Source: Gammaproteobacteria bacterium
Lineage (GTDB): Bacteria > Pseudomonadota > Gammaproteobacteria > Steroidobacterales > Rariloculaceae
NCBI GenBank assembly: GCA_029243585.1
Contig: JAQWRR010000108.1
Span: 1-37,257, forward strand
DNA length: 37,257 nt
Reading direction: 5' to 3'
Program-made: the position numbers and the translations under genes
In this document: one piece after another, positions 20,279 to 29,991 of the stretch
Numbering within the stretch: position 1 is the first letter of the stretch
How the letters are laid out: each line of letters starts with the position of its first letter
The notes under the pieces: generated by a model
The model's input: only the letters and a program-made list of their open reading frames with translations
Told to the model about the DNA's origin: nothing
The model's database searches: none

Positions 20279-21277
20279 TTAGGCGATAATTTTTTTACTT
20301 AACTCGCCTGGTACTTCACGTACTAATCGTGGAACCAGATAACCAGGAAGTCGATGCCTAAGTTCTGCTATTAATTGCTCAGCACGTTTTGCATCAACAT
20401 TAAAATGTGCTGAGCCCTCTACGGGGTCAAGAAGATTTAGGTAGTAGGGCAGCACTCCGCATCTAAATAAGCTTCTACTTAGCTCTTCAAGTTGGTGAGC
20501 ATTATCATTTACGCCCTTCAGAATGACTGATTGATTTAGCAAATGAGTGCCACTTGAGGCAAGTTTTTGCATAGAGTTAGAAACAGCTTCGTTTATCTCA
20601 TTGGCATGATTAGAATGCACAACAAGTACGGTTTTTAGACTAGTCCGAGATAGAAGTTCAAGCAGTACGTTATCTATACGTTCGGGGAGGATGATTGGGA
20701 ACCGAGTATGTATTCTCAGTGTTGTTACGGCTGCTAGCGATTCTATCTGTGAAATTAGTTTTGCCAGACGACGGTTTGAAAGGCTGAGAGGATCCCCACC
20801 TGAGAGGATTACTTCTGTAATATCATCCTTGTCTTTAAGTGCAGTTATCGCCTTCGACCAGTTTTGCTTGCTTGCAAGTTGGTTTGAATATGGGAAATGG
20901 CGTCGAAAACAATAACGGCAATGAATTGGGCATGCTTCCGTAGTTATAAGCAGGGCTCGACCAGCATATTTTTGCACCACACCATGTTTTGTAAAGTCAG
21001 TTTCTAAAAGTGGATTTCGGTTAAACCCTGGAACGTATGACTTTTCTTTGATCTGCGGAAGGATTTGCAAAAATAGTGGGTCTTTAGGGTCTCCTTTGCG
21101 CATCCTTGCAATGAATGAGTGGGGTACAAGGAGAGGAAACTCATTAGTATTTGGGTCAAACGCCTGAATACTGTCTGGGCTTAATTCTAATATTTTTAAT
21201 AATTCAGGAAGTCTGCGTACCGCCATACTAAGGGCATGTTGCCAATCTTCTGTATGGTTTTTATCAGAAATTTTCAT
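20279..21277 (-). CDS. epmB: EF-P (R)-beta-lysylation protein EpmB (lysine 2,3-aminomutase family radical SAM)
   Basis: Radical SAM CPIHCRYCFRRHFPY, EVILSGGDPLSL; adjacent to efp. Confidence 0.95.
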   Translation of the reverse strand: MKISDKNHTEDWQHALSMAVRRLPELLKILELSPDSIQAFDPNTNEFPLLVPHSFIARMRKGDPKDPLFLQILPQIKEKSYVPGFNRNPLLETDFTKHGVVQKYAGRALLITTEACPIHCRYCFRRHFPYSNQLASKQNWSKAITALKDKDDITEVILSGGDPLSLSNRRLAKLISQIESLAAVTTLRIHTRFPIILPERIDNVLLELLSRTSLKTVLVVHSNHANEINEAVSNSMQKLASSGTHLLNQSVILKGVNDNAHQLEELSRSLFRCGVLPYYLNLLDPVEGSAHFNVDAKRAEQLIAELRHRLPGYLVPRLVREVPGELSKKIIA

Positions 21278-21398
21278 ATCAAAGCTTTTGGGCTGCCATA
21301 TATTAGGCGTTTAGTTAATCTCGACTAGAGTTCGTTTCCTTTATGCTTACAGCTATTATTATCTGATTCTTTTGTAAAACATAAATTCAAAGAGACAA

Positions 21399-21968
21399 AT
21401 GGCCAGCTATAACACCAGCGAGTTCCGTGGCGGACTTAAAATTATTATCGATGGAGACCCATGTTCAATCATGGAAAATGAGTTTGTAAAACCTGGGAAG
21501 GGTCAGGCATTCAGTCGGGTAAAAATTCGTAATTTAAAAACAGGTCGAGTTGTTGATCGTACCTTTAAATCAGGCGACTCTGTTGAGGCTGCTGATGTCC
21601 ACGAACAGAGCATGCAATATCTCTATGCAGATGGAGAATTTTGGCATTTTATGGTTCCAGACACGTATGAACAAATTGCTGCTGATGAAAAAGCTATAGC
21701 TGATGCTCAGCAGTGGCTAAAAGAAGAGGATATATGCCTTGTAACTCTATGGAATGGCGCACCACTTCTTGTTGCACCGCCTAATTTTGTCGAACTTGCC
21801 GTTGTTGAAACGGATCCAGGTTTGCGTGGAGATACAGCCCAAGGTGGGATTAAGCCTGCAAAGCTTGAAACCGGTGCTGTAGTTCGAGTTCCTCTTTTTG
21901 TGGAACAGGGGGAAGTTATTCGTGTGGACACTAGAAATGGTGAATATGTTTCACGCGTAAAGGAATGA
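21399..21968 (+). CDS. efp: Translation elongation factor P
   Basis: [19 protein letters not shown] (modified-lysine loop), [35 protein letters not shown]. Confidence 0.98.
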   Translation: MASYNTSEFRGGLKIIIDGDPCSIMENEFVKPGKGQAFSRVKIRNLKTGRVVDRTFKSGDSVEAADVHEQSMQYLYADGEFWHFMVPDTYEQIAADEKAIADAQQWLKEEDICLVTLWNGAPLLVAPPNFVELAVVETDPGLRGDTAQGGIKPAKLETGAVVRVPLFVEQGEVIRVDTRNGEYVSRVKE

Positions 21969-21997
21969 CCAACGGTTTCCTTAGCTAATTTTATAGG

Positions 21998-22963
21998 TTA
22001 GTGATCCACTGGGTGAGCAAAGCTCATCGTCTGGGAAAGATCATTAAGTCCAGCAATAATCGCTAATAACCTATCTAATCCCACAGCGACGCCTGAACAT
22101 CTAGGCAGGCCATAAGACAGTGCTGATATAAAATCTTTATCTATTGGTGGAACATGATATCCAGCCGTATGTCGACGTTGCTGCTCGGCTTCAAACCGTT
22201 TTTTTTGCTCTATAGCATCTGTTAGTTCATCAAAACCATTCGCTAGCTCAATGCCTCCCAGTAACATCTCAAATCGTGCTGCAACTGGAGGTGTTCCTGG
22301 TTTGATGCGAGCAAGAGCGGCTTGATCTTGTGGAAAATCATAAACGAAAGTGATTGTTTCTTTATTGAGTTGCGGAGTAATTGCTGAACTGAATGCTAGG
22401 TTAAGCAGTTCATCGCTTGCTAAGTTTTTTGGAACATCAAAACCTTTTTTTATAAGCTTCTGCTGAAGGGCGGTTAAGTCAGATTTAATATCAAAATCAA
22501 GAAACTCTAGAAATGCTTCACGGTAGGTTATCCGTAAAGTTTCTGGTGAAGACTTAATAGGTTGTAGGACTATTTTCACTAAATCTTCAACTTCATTCAT
22601 GAGGTCTAGGTCGTTCCAACCTACCCTATACCATTCCAGTAAAGAAAATTCCGGTTGATGCCAACGACCAAGTTCTTTATCTCGAAAGGCTCTAGAAATT
22701 TGATATATATCTCCATAACCAGCTGCTAATAGCCGTTTCATAGGGAGCTCAGGTGAGCTTGAAAGGTACAACGATTCTTTGCCAAGAGCTTGAGATGATG
22801 CAGTAATTGATTCTATTTGAAAATCTGTTGCTCCAGCTTTTGAGAGAGTTGGAGTTTCAACTTCTAGTACATCGCGGGTTGCAAAAAAGGATCTAATTTT
22901 AGCTAACATTTCAGCTCGTGCGCACAAAGTATCCCTTGTAGCTGTTGGTTTCCACTTAGCCAA
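21998..22963 (-). CDS. epmA: EF-P-lysine ligase EpmA (GenX/PoxA, class II LysRS-like)
   Basis: VETPTLSKAGATDFQIES, LYLSSSPELPMKRLLAAGYGDIYQISRAFRDKELGRWHQPEFSLLEWYR, no anticodon-binding domain. Confidence 0.96.
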   Translation of the reverse strand: MAKWKPTATRDTLCARAEMLAKIRSFFATRDVLEVETPTLSKAGATDFQIESITASSQALGKESLYLSSSPELPMKRLLAAGYGDIYQISRAFRDKELGRWHQPEFSLLEWYRVGWNDLDLMNEVEDLVKIVLQPIKSSPETLRITYREAFLEFLDFDIKSDLTALQQKLIKKGFDVPKNLASDELLNLAFSSAITPQLNKETITFVYDFPQDQAALARIKPGTPPVAARFEMLLGGIELANGFDELTDAIEQKKRFEAEQQRRHTAGYHVPPIDKDFISALSYGLPRCSGVAVGLDRLLAIIAGLNDLSQTMSFAHPVDH

Positions 22964-22978
22964 GCGACTTATTCCTGT

Positions 22979-23830
22979 TTAGGTAGCTAATGTGACTGTA
23001 CCAATCATCTCTGCCATCTTCACTTGTTGCCCTTGCTCTAGAACGGAATTCCAGGCGAACCTATCAGAAGGCATGATTAGGATAACAGTAGACCCTAGGT
23101 TGAATTTCCCGATCTCTTCACCGCGCTTATATTGTTTGGCATGATTTTTATTTTCAGCCCAAACTTTGGGTTTACCGCTAATAATTTCACCAAGCCAATG
23201 AATGCTGATGCTTGATACGTTTAGTGCGCCGACAAGTACTAATGCCATTTCTCCGACATTAGTTTTAAACCATGTAATGACCCGTTCATTGTGACAGTAA
23301 AGCCCCCGTATAGAGGATGCAGTGGCTTCATTCACGCTAAAGCGTTTTCCAGGAATATAGCGCGTTCTAGTGACTGTGCCGGATATAGGGAGGTGAACAC
23401 GATGATATTGGCTTGGAGAAAGGTATAGCGTTGCATAGCTGAACTGATTTGATAGGTTAAAATCTGTTGTTTCCCCGAGAAGTTCCTCAATTCTGTAGTT
23501 GATACCTTTTGCTTGAATTAATGTCCCATTTTTAGCAACACCAAACTGTGTTAGATAACCATCAACTGGAGAAATCACAGCGCTTTCATCTCCGACTATT
23601 GGTCGGCAGCTACTTTTTAAGCGACGAGTAAAAAACGCATTAAAACTCTCGTAATTAGAGAGGTTCTGTTCCTCTGCCTCATCTAGGTTGATTTGATAAT
23701 GTTTATGAAACCACTTGATTAGGATATTTTTGAAAGCGGGCCAAGTAGATCGAGTGGCGTGATAGACAACTACTGACATAAGCCGCTGGGGCAGTATGTA
23801 TTGTGCCCATACCATAAGCGAACGTTTCAT
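22979..23830 (-). CDS. psd: Phosphatidylserine decarboxylase proenzyme
   Basis: FNAFFTRRLK, SPVDGYLTQFG, YHRVHLPISG, FNLGSTVILIM (LGST self-cleavage motif). Confidence 0.96.
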   Translation of the reverse strand: MKRSLMVWAQYILPQRLMSVVVYHATRSTWPAFKNILIKWFHKHYQINLDEAEEQNLSNYESFNAFFTRRLKSSCRPIVGDESAVISPVDGYLTQFGVAKNGTLIQAKGINYRIEELLGETTDFNLSNQFSYATLYLSPSQYHRVHLPISGTVTRTRYIPGKRFSVNEATASSIRGLYCHNERVITWFKTNVGEMALVLVGALNVSSISIHWLGEIISGKPKVWAENKNHAKQYKRGEEIGKFNLGSTVILIMPSDRFAWNSVLEQGQQVKMAEMIGTVTLAT

Positions 23831-24489
23831 GGAGTAGATTGTTCTAAATAGTCCACTTTAGAATTTAAATAGTGTCGACGGATGGTTACAAAATCGTTAG
23901 CAATTATCTCAGCTTCATGAGGTGGGCTAAAAACAGCAATCAATTTTTTTTCCGGGCTAATCACATAAATAGTAGGGTTATGAGTCACCGAATAAAATTG
24001 TTCACCAGGTTGATGTTGAGTATGCACAATCACACCAAGGGATTTTAATAATGGATCTAAGGCCTCTGGTGATCCGCTTAAACCTTGAAAATTAGTATTA
24101 AAGTTTTCAAGATAATTAGTGATTTGAGAAGGATCGTCTCTGGCACCATCAACGCTCACAAATATAACTTCAGGAGGTGTAATTGTTGGTGTTTTCCAGT
24201 CATTCACCATATTAGCGAGAACGTTTAGTGTCAAAGGGCAAATATCTGGGCAGTGGGTGAAGCCAAAAAATAGTAGGCTAAAACTGTCGCTTAGATCAGA
24301 GGTATTAAAATTCTGACCCATTTTGTCAATCAATTGAACCTCTGGTAACTGCGCGCCGCCTTCTAGTAATGTGGCAACTACTGGAGGCGGTACCTCACGT
24401 TCAGAGGTTAAAAGCATGATAATTCCTCCTGCTAGCAGCGTGAGGCTAATTATCAGAATGTTTTTACTTGTATTGCTCATGTTCTTCAT
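23827..24489 (-). CDS. SCO1/SenC family copper chaperone (start MKNMSNTSK preferred over ORF-track start 24528)
   Basis: N-terminal TM segment, FGFTHCPDICPLTLNVL copper motif, VTHNPTIYVI; overlaps psd by ATGA. Confidence 0.9.
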   Translation of the reverse strand: MKNMSNTSKNILIISLTLLAGGIIMLLTSEREVPPPVVATLLEGGAQLPEVQLIDKMGQNFNTSDLSDSFSLLFFGFTHCPDICPLTLNVLANMVNDWKTPTITPPEVIFVSVDGARDDPSQITNYLENFNTNFQGLSGSPEALDPLLKSLGVIVHTQHQPGEQFYSVTHNPTIYVISPEKKLIAVFSPPHEAEIIANDFVTIRRHYLNSKVDYLEQSTP

Positions 24490-24518
24490 TATCTCACAAG
24501 GAGTATCATCCGCGTTCA

Positions 24519-25412
24519 ATGGACGCATCAGATTTAAATCAAGCCCTTAAAGAAACGGAATCATTGGAAGCATGGGTAGCTTCCGTTAGACAGTTTTTTG
24601 AGTCATATGAGCTGTTTTATGGGCATGGCACAGAAAATCCTTTAGATGAAGCCCATTGGCTTGTTGAAGCGGTCAATCGATACAACCCTGAAAGGCCCAA
24701 TATTTCCATTGCATCAAAACGTGATGCTGTATTCAATATTGCGGTTAAAAGAGTGGGCGAGCGTAGGCCATTAGCCTATTTGTTAAATGAGGCTTGGTTT
24801 GCCGGATTGTCCTTCTACGTTGATGAGCGTGTTTTGATTCCACGATCCCCATTAGCCGAACTTATCGAAAGGCAATTCGCTCCCTGGACTTGTCTTGAGC
24901 CAGGTCACCGTGTGCTAGAAATTGGGACTGGGAGTGGCTGTGTCGCTGTGGCAATTGCTCATCACTGTCCAGGCGTGCTTGTTGATGCTACAGATATTTC
25001 CACCCAGGCACTGGACGTAGCTGCTATAAACGCTAAAGGGTGGGAGCAACAGGTTAAGATTATTGAATCCGATCTTTTTTCTGCTATAAATGGTCAGTAT
25101 CAAATAATAGTTTCTAATCCCCCGTATGTTGCACATGATAGATTGGTGGAATTGCCGATGGAATACCAACATGAGCCGTCTTTAGCTCTCGAAGGAGGTA
25201 CGGATGGACTCAATATTGTCAATCGTTTGTTGCCTCTTGCTGCGGAATATCTAACACCTGATGGACTACTTTTCTTGGAAGTTGGTGAAACTCAGCAGGT
25301 TTTTGACTCATCTCATATAAGGCTGCCCGCAACCTGGTTAGAATTTGACAGAGGGGGAGAGGGGGTTGCTGTATTGACGCGTGAAGAATTGACTGGATAC
25401 TTAGCGGATTAG
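24519..25412 (+). CDS. prmB: Ribosomal protein uL3 glutamine N5-methyltransferase (ATG 24519 preferred over ORF-track start 24468)
   Basis: Class I MTase VLEIGTGSGCVAVAIAHHCP, glutamine-MTase motif VSNPPYVAHDRL, followed by aroC. Confidence 0.92.
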   Translation: MDASDLNQALKETESLEAWVASVRQFFESYELFYGHGTENPLDEAHWLVEAVNRYNPERPNISIASKRDAVFNIAVKRVGERRPLAYLLNEAWFAGLSFYVDERVLIPRSPLAELIERQFAPWTCLEPGHRVLEIGTGSGCVAVAIAHHCPGVLVDATDISTQALDVAAINAKGWEQQVKIIESDLFSAINGQYQIIVSNPPYVAHDRLVELPMEYQHEPSLALEGGTDGLNIVNRLLPLAAEYLTPDGLLFLEVGETQQVFDSSHIRLPATWLEFDRGGEGVAVLTREELTGYLAD

Positions 25413-25517
25413 TTTGCTTGCTAGCATAGGGTGTAGGGTTATCTAGGGGCAATACAGGTAGCCTTTCGAGTTGACGATTTAGCTATGGATGCCTGTTGAC
25501 CCAAAGGATGGAAATAT

Positions 25518-26621
25518 ATGGCCGGTGATACATTCGGAAAGCTTTTTTCGGTTACTACTTATGGTGAGAGCCATGGACCAAGTATGGGTGGGGTTGTGGA
25601 CGGGTGTCCACCAGGGCTAGAGATATCAGAGGATGATATTCAGGTGGATCTAGACAGAAGACGACCCGGACGTTCTCGCTATGTTACCCAGCGTAAAGAA
25701 CCTGACCAGATTAAAATTCTTTCCGGTGTTTTTGAGGGTATTACGACTGGCACGGCCATTGGTCTAGCAGTAGAAAATGTAGATCAACGTTCCCGAGATT
25801 ACAGCAAGATAAAAGATACCTTTAGACCCGGTCATGCTGATTATACCTATCAGCAAAAGTACGGTATTCGTGATTATCGAGGTGGCGGGCGCGCTTCTGC
25901 TAGGGAGACAGTTATGCGGGTTGCAGCCGGTGCTATTGCCCGTAAATATCTTAAAGATCGATTAGATATTCGTATCCAAGGTTACGTAGCTCAGCTGGGA
26001 CCGCTTGAGCTTGGTGCGAATGATTTAGATGTTGTTAATGACAATCCTTTTTTCTGCGCAGATCCTGCTCGTTTGAGTGAGTTGGAAAGTTTTATGGATG
26101 AGCTTCGTAAGTCAGGAGATTCAATTGGAGCAAGGATTAATATTATTGCCTCCAATGTTCCAGCTGGTTTAGGAGAGCCCGTCTTCGATAAATTAGAAGC
26201 AGCCATGGCCCATGGCATGATGAGTATCAATGCCGTTAAAGGTGTGGAGTTTGGAGATGGGTTTAAGTGTGTTTCACAAAGGGGTAGTGAGCATCGCGAT
26301 GAGATTACACCTGATGGCTTTGCTAAGAATTCTTCTGGAGGTACGTTAGGGGGCATTTCATCAGGGCAGGATATTTTAGTCAGTATTGCTTTGAAGCCTA
26401 CCTCAAGCATCCAGGTAGCCGGTAGCACCGTTGATAAGTCGGGTAGCGCCACGGAGATTGTTACAACAGGACGCCATGACCCCTGCGTGGGGCTACGTGC
26501 AACACCAATTGCAGAGGCAATGTTGGCTTTGACTCTCATGGACCATTATCTTCGTCACCGCGCTCAGAACGCTGATGTAAATTCTGCTACGCCAAAAATT
26601 GGCTCAGAGCAGAAAAACTAA
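25518..26621 (+). CDS. aroC: Chorismate synthase
   Basis: [56 protein letters not shown]. Confidence 0.98.
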   Translation: MAGDTFGKLFSVTTYGESHGPSMGGVVDGCPPGLEISEDDIQVDLDRRRPGRSRYVTQRKEPDQIKILSGVFEGITTGTAIGLAVENVDQRSRDYSKIKDTFRPGHADYTYQQKYGIRDYRGGGRASARETVMRVAAGAIARKYLKDRLDIRIQGYVAQLGPLELGANDLDVVNDNPFFCADPARLSELESFMDELRKSGDSIGARINIIASNVPAGLGEPVFDKLEAAMAHGMMSINAVKGVEFGDGFKCVSQRGSEHRDEITPDGFAKNSSGGTLGGISSGQDILVSIALKPTSSIQVAGSTVDKSGSATEIVTTGRHDPCVGLRATPIAEAMLALTLMDHYLRHRAQNADVNSATPKIGSEQKN

Positions 26622-26652
26622 TTGATTTTTCTTGGATTAAGTTGGGGCGGTT

Positions 26653-27684
26653 GTGACTAGAACATATGATATTGCGATTGCAGGCGCTACTGGCGCTGTA
26701 GGTGAAGAGCTACTTAAAATTTTGGAAGAACGAAGTTTTCCAGTGAGGAATCTTTTTCCATTAGCCAGTGAGCGTTCTGTGGGGAAAGTAGTTAATTTTC
26801 GAGGTGAAGAATTACCGATTCAGTCACTATACGACTTCGATTTTAGAAAAGTTCAGATAGGGCTGTTTTCTGCCGGTGGCGCAGTTTCAAAAGATATTGC
26901 CCCACGAGCGGCAAAAGCTGGAGCTGTAGTCATCGATAATACCTCGCAGTATCGCTATGATGAGGATATACCTCTAGTGGTTCCGGAGTGTAATGCCTCT
27001 CGTATAGCTGATCACACAAATCGCGGAATTATTGCTAATCCTAATTGCTCTACTATCCAACTAGTTGTTGCTTGTAAACCTATTCAGGACGCAATAGGAA
27101 TAGAGCGTATTAACGTTTCGACTTATCAGTCCGTATCAGGTGCTGGTCGTCTTTCAATGGAGGCACTAACACAGCAAAGCCAGGCCTTACTTACGAAAGG
27201 TAATGCAACAAATAATGTACAAGTAGGTCAGGAAAAACCCATCGCTTTTAATGCGGTACCAAAAATTGGACCACTGCTGGATTCTGGTTATACCCAAGAG
27301 GAGATGAAAATGGTTTGGGAAACTCAAAAGATTTTTGAGGACCCTGACATTAGAGTAAACCCGACTTGTGTTCGGATACCAGTCTATCTTGGACATTCTG
27401 AGGCTGTTCATATTGAGACGCGAACTAAGTTGACGGTTAAAGAAGCCCATGAACTATTAAGCTCAGCACCAGGCGTGACTGTTTTAGATGGTCATGGTCC
27501 TGGAGAATACCCAACTGCCACCACAGAAGCCGCTAATAGTGACGATGTTTTTGTTGGAAGGATTAGAGAGGACATTTCCCATCCAAGAGGACTTAATCTA
27601 TGGGTGGTATCAGACAACCTTCGTAAGGGTGCAGCCCTTAATAGCGTTCAGATTGCAGAGATCCTAGTTAAGGACTATTTATAG
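26653..27684 (+). CDS. asd: Aspartate-semialdehyde dehydrogenase (GTG start)
   Basis: AGATGAVGEELL, GLFSAGGAVS, ANPNCSTIQLVVACKPI, QSVSGAG. Confidence 0.97.
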   Translation: MTRTYDIAIAGATGAVGEELLKILEERSFPVRNLFPLASERSVGKVVNFRGEELPIQSLYDFDFRKVQIGLFSAGGAVSKDIAPRAAKAGAVVIDNTSQYRYDEDIPLVVPECNASRIADHTNRGIIANPNCSTIQLVVACKPIQDAIGIERINVSTYQSVSGAGRLSMEALTQQSQALLTKGNATNNVQVGQEKPIAFNAVPKIGPLLDSGYTQEEMKMVWETQKIFEDPDIRVNPTCVRIPVYLGHSEAVHIETRTKLTVKEAHELLSSAPGVTVLDGHGPGEYPTATTEAANSDDVFVGRIREDISHPRGLNLWVVSDNLRKGAALNSVQIAEILVKDYL

Positions 27685-27761
27685 GCTGGTTTTTATTCAG
27701 CGAACCACGGGTATTATGATTTATGCTATTAGCCTACTGGTATACAGGAGCATAGTCTTAA

Positions 27762-29063
27762 ATGACTAATAGTCCCTTTCTTCTGTTAAGAATGATGGCG
27801 AGTGCCGCCGCATTATCGCTGTTGCCATTTTTAGGATGGACTCTTGATCTTGGAAATATTGAATTAAGGTCTAATCTAAATCAGCCTCTAGAAGCTGATA
27901 TTTTTATTCTTGAGGCAACGCCTGAAGAGATAAGTAATCTTCAGGTGGAGCTTGCACCGCCTGAAACATTTGAACTGTACGGGGTAGATCGACCAGCATT
28001 TCTATCTGAACTCCAATTCCAAATAATTACAGATAATCTTGGTCAGGAGGTCATTCGCATCCTGTCTGAAAGTGATGTTACCTCTCCTTCCACGACTATT
28101 CTGTTAGATGTCACTTGGACAGATGGACAACTGCTTGGCGAGTACATAATTGAATGGCAGACCACGCAATCCCTCGATTTCTATGGTCCCATTAGACAGG
28201 GAGATACTCTTTGGAGTCTGGCTGATTTTCATTTGCCTACAGGCGTCATTGTCAACCAAATGATGATAGCTATGTTCAGGGCTAATCCTGATGCATTCAA
28301 CGGTAATATTAATCTTTTACTGGAAGGGGCTTTATTACGAATCCCAGAGTTGGATGAAGCGAGTCAAATAGATCCAAATGAGGCAACTCAAGAGGCAATT
28401 CAACAGACCCAGGACTGGGAAGAAAATCTAATACAAACAGGATTACGTCTCATACCAGTGGGTGATGAGATGAGCTCTGATGCGGCTGTGATAATTGAGC
28501 TAGAAACGGAAAATACTGTTTTACAGACCGAGTTAGAGGAGACTCAGCGATTACTGAGATTACGGAGTAGTGAACTTGCTGAGCTACAATCACGTATCTC
28601 AGCTATGGAGGATGTTTCTTCAATAGCTGCTAGTCCGGACGGTTCTGATCTAGCTGAGTTAGCGAACGGAACTGATTCTTCTTCTGTATCAAATGTGGTC
28701 AACCCTAACCCAGAGCAATCTACTTTTTTCTCCTGGTTTAATCGTTTTTTGACCTCACCTTTTCTATTGATAGGGATAGGCCTACTTGTATTAGTGGGTT
28801 CAGCGGTTTGGTATCTAAGGCATAGGCAGCGTATCGAGCCGCCTGCAGTAGGAAGTTGGGAGACGCTTGAGGGTCAGTTACAAGATAGTACTTCAGAGGC
28901 TGAAGTGATAGATGTAGCTATGAAGCTTGATCTTGGTAGAGCCTATATTGATATGGGAGATTCGGAGTCGGCGCGTAAGGTTTTAGAAGAGGTTATTGAG
29001 GAAGGCAATCCCATTCAACAGGAGGAAGCTAAGACGCTCCTTGTGGGACTTCTACTTAAATAG
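27762..29063 (+). CDS. fimV: Short FimV-family protein
   Basis: FimV N-domain LGNIELRSNLNQPLEADI, LysM-like GPIRQGDTLWSLADFHLPTGVIVNQMMIAMFRANPDAF, coiled coil, TM, C-terminal KLDLGRAYIDMGDSESARKVLEEVIEEG; between asd and truA. Confidence 0.88.
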   Translation: MTNSPFLLLRMMASAAALSLLPFLGWTLDLGNIELRSNLNQPLEADIFILEATPEEISNLQVELAPPETFELYGVDRPAFLSELQFQIITDNLGQEVIRILSESDVTSPSTTILLDVTWTDGQLLGEYIIEWQTTQSLDFYGPIRQGDTLWSLADFHLPTGVIVNQMMIAMFRANPDAFNGNINLLLEGALLRIPELDEASQIDPNEATQEAIQQTQDWEENLIQTGLRLIPVGDEMSSDAAVIIELETENTVLQTELEETQRLLRLRSSELAELQSRISAMEDVSSIAASPDGSDLAELANGTDSSSVSNVVNPNPEQSTFFSWFNRFLTSPFLLIGIGLLVLVGSAVWYLRHRQRIEPPAVGSWETLEGQLQDSTSEAEVIDVAMKLDLGRAYIDMGDSESARKVLEEVIEEGNPIQQEEAKTLLVGLLLK

Positions 29064-29084
29064 CCAGATGGTACAAGTTCTGAC

Positions 29085-29852
29085 ATGGCGCGAATAGCCT
29101 TGGGGCTTGAATATGACGGGACTGAGTTTGTGGGTTGGCAGACTCAGCGTTCAGGGCGAAGTATTCAAGATACTATTGCTCAGGCCGTATCTGTTGTAGC
29201 AAACGAAACTGTGCCTATTTTCGGAGCTGGCCGTACAGATGCAGGCGTCCATGCGGCATGCCAAGTTGCACATTTTGATACTAGTGCAGTTCGTACCAAA
29301 CGGGAATGGACGCTAGGCATAAACTCAAGTTTGCCAGATGATATTGTGGTGCATTGGGCAAATGAAGTTGATGATGAATTCGACGCCCGTCGCTCAGCGC
29401 TGTTGAGACGTTATCGTTATCTGATAATGGAGCGAGAAACACGATCAGCCCTTCTCCGCCATCGGACCTGGTGGTTACGGAAGAAGCTGGACAATAATTC
29501 AATGATTTCTGCAGCTTCCAGATTGATGGGTGAGCATGACTTCTCTGCGTTTCGTGCTTCAAGCTGTCAGTCATATTCGCCAATACGCCGACTAGTATCA
29601 GTGGAGATCAATCGAGTTGGGGATTTACTTCATCTTGAATTTACGGCTAATGCGTTTTTACAGCATATGGTTCGCAATCTTGTAGGTGTTTTGGCAGAGA
29701 TTGGTAGTGGTAAAGCTAGTCCTAATTGGGCAGAGGAGGTTCTTAATAGTCGTGATCGAACAAAAGGCGGTGTTACAGCTCCACCCCAAGGTTTATCTCT
29801 TATTGGGGTAACTTATCCGGATAGATACGGTTTTTCTTCTTCGTTTGATTAA
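29085..29852 (+). CDS. truA: tRNA pseudouridine(38-40) synthase
   Basis: LGLEYDGTEFVGWQTQ, GAGRTDAGVHAACQVAHFDT, FLQHMVRNLVGVL. Confidence 0.97.
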   Translation: MARIALGLEYDGTEFVGWQTQRSGRSIQDTIAQAVSVVANETVPIFGAGRTDAGVHAACQVAHFDTSAVRTKREWTLGINSSLPDDIVVHWANEVDDEFDARRSALLRRYRYLIMERETRSALLRHRTWWLRKKLDNNSMISAASRLMGEHDFSAFRASSCQSYSPIRRLVSVEINRVGDLLHLEFTANAFLQHMVRNLVGVLAEIGSGKASPNWAEEVLNSRDRTKGGVTAPPQGLSLIGVTYPDRYGFSSSFD

Positions 29853-29991
29853 AGCATTTAAATTTAATAGCTTAAAATGACTATCCTACTGTATTCCTAC
29901 CTTGTAATATTACTAGGCATCACAAAATTATTGGCTTATCCCTTACTATCTTTTCGTTAGCATTTTCATTCCATAAATTATTAGGTCATCT

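Noticed and set aside
25991-26539. 182-aa minus-strand ORF inside aroC
   Set aside because: Fully antisense to a well-conserved chorismate synthase; composition (Ser/Pro/Leu rich) is typical of an antisense shadow of coding sequence.
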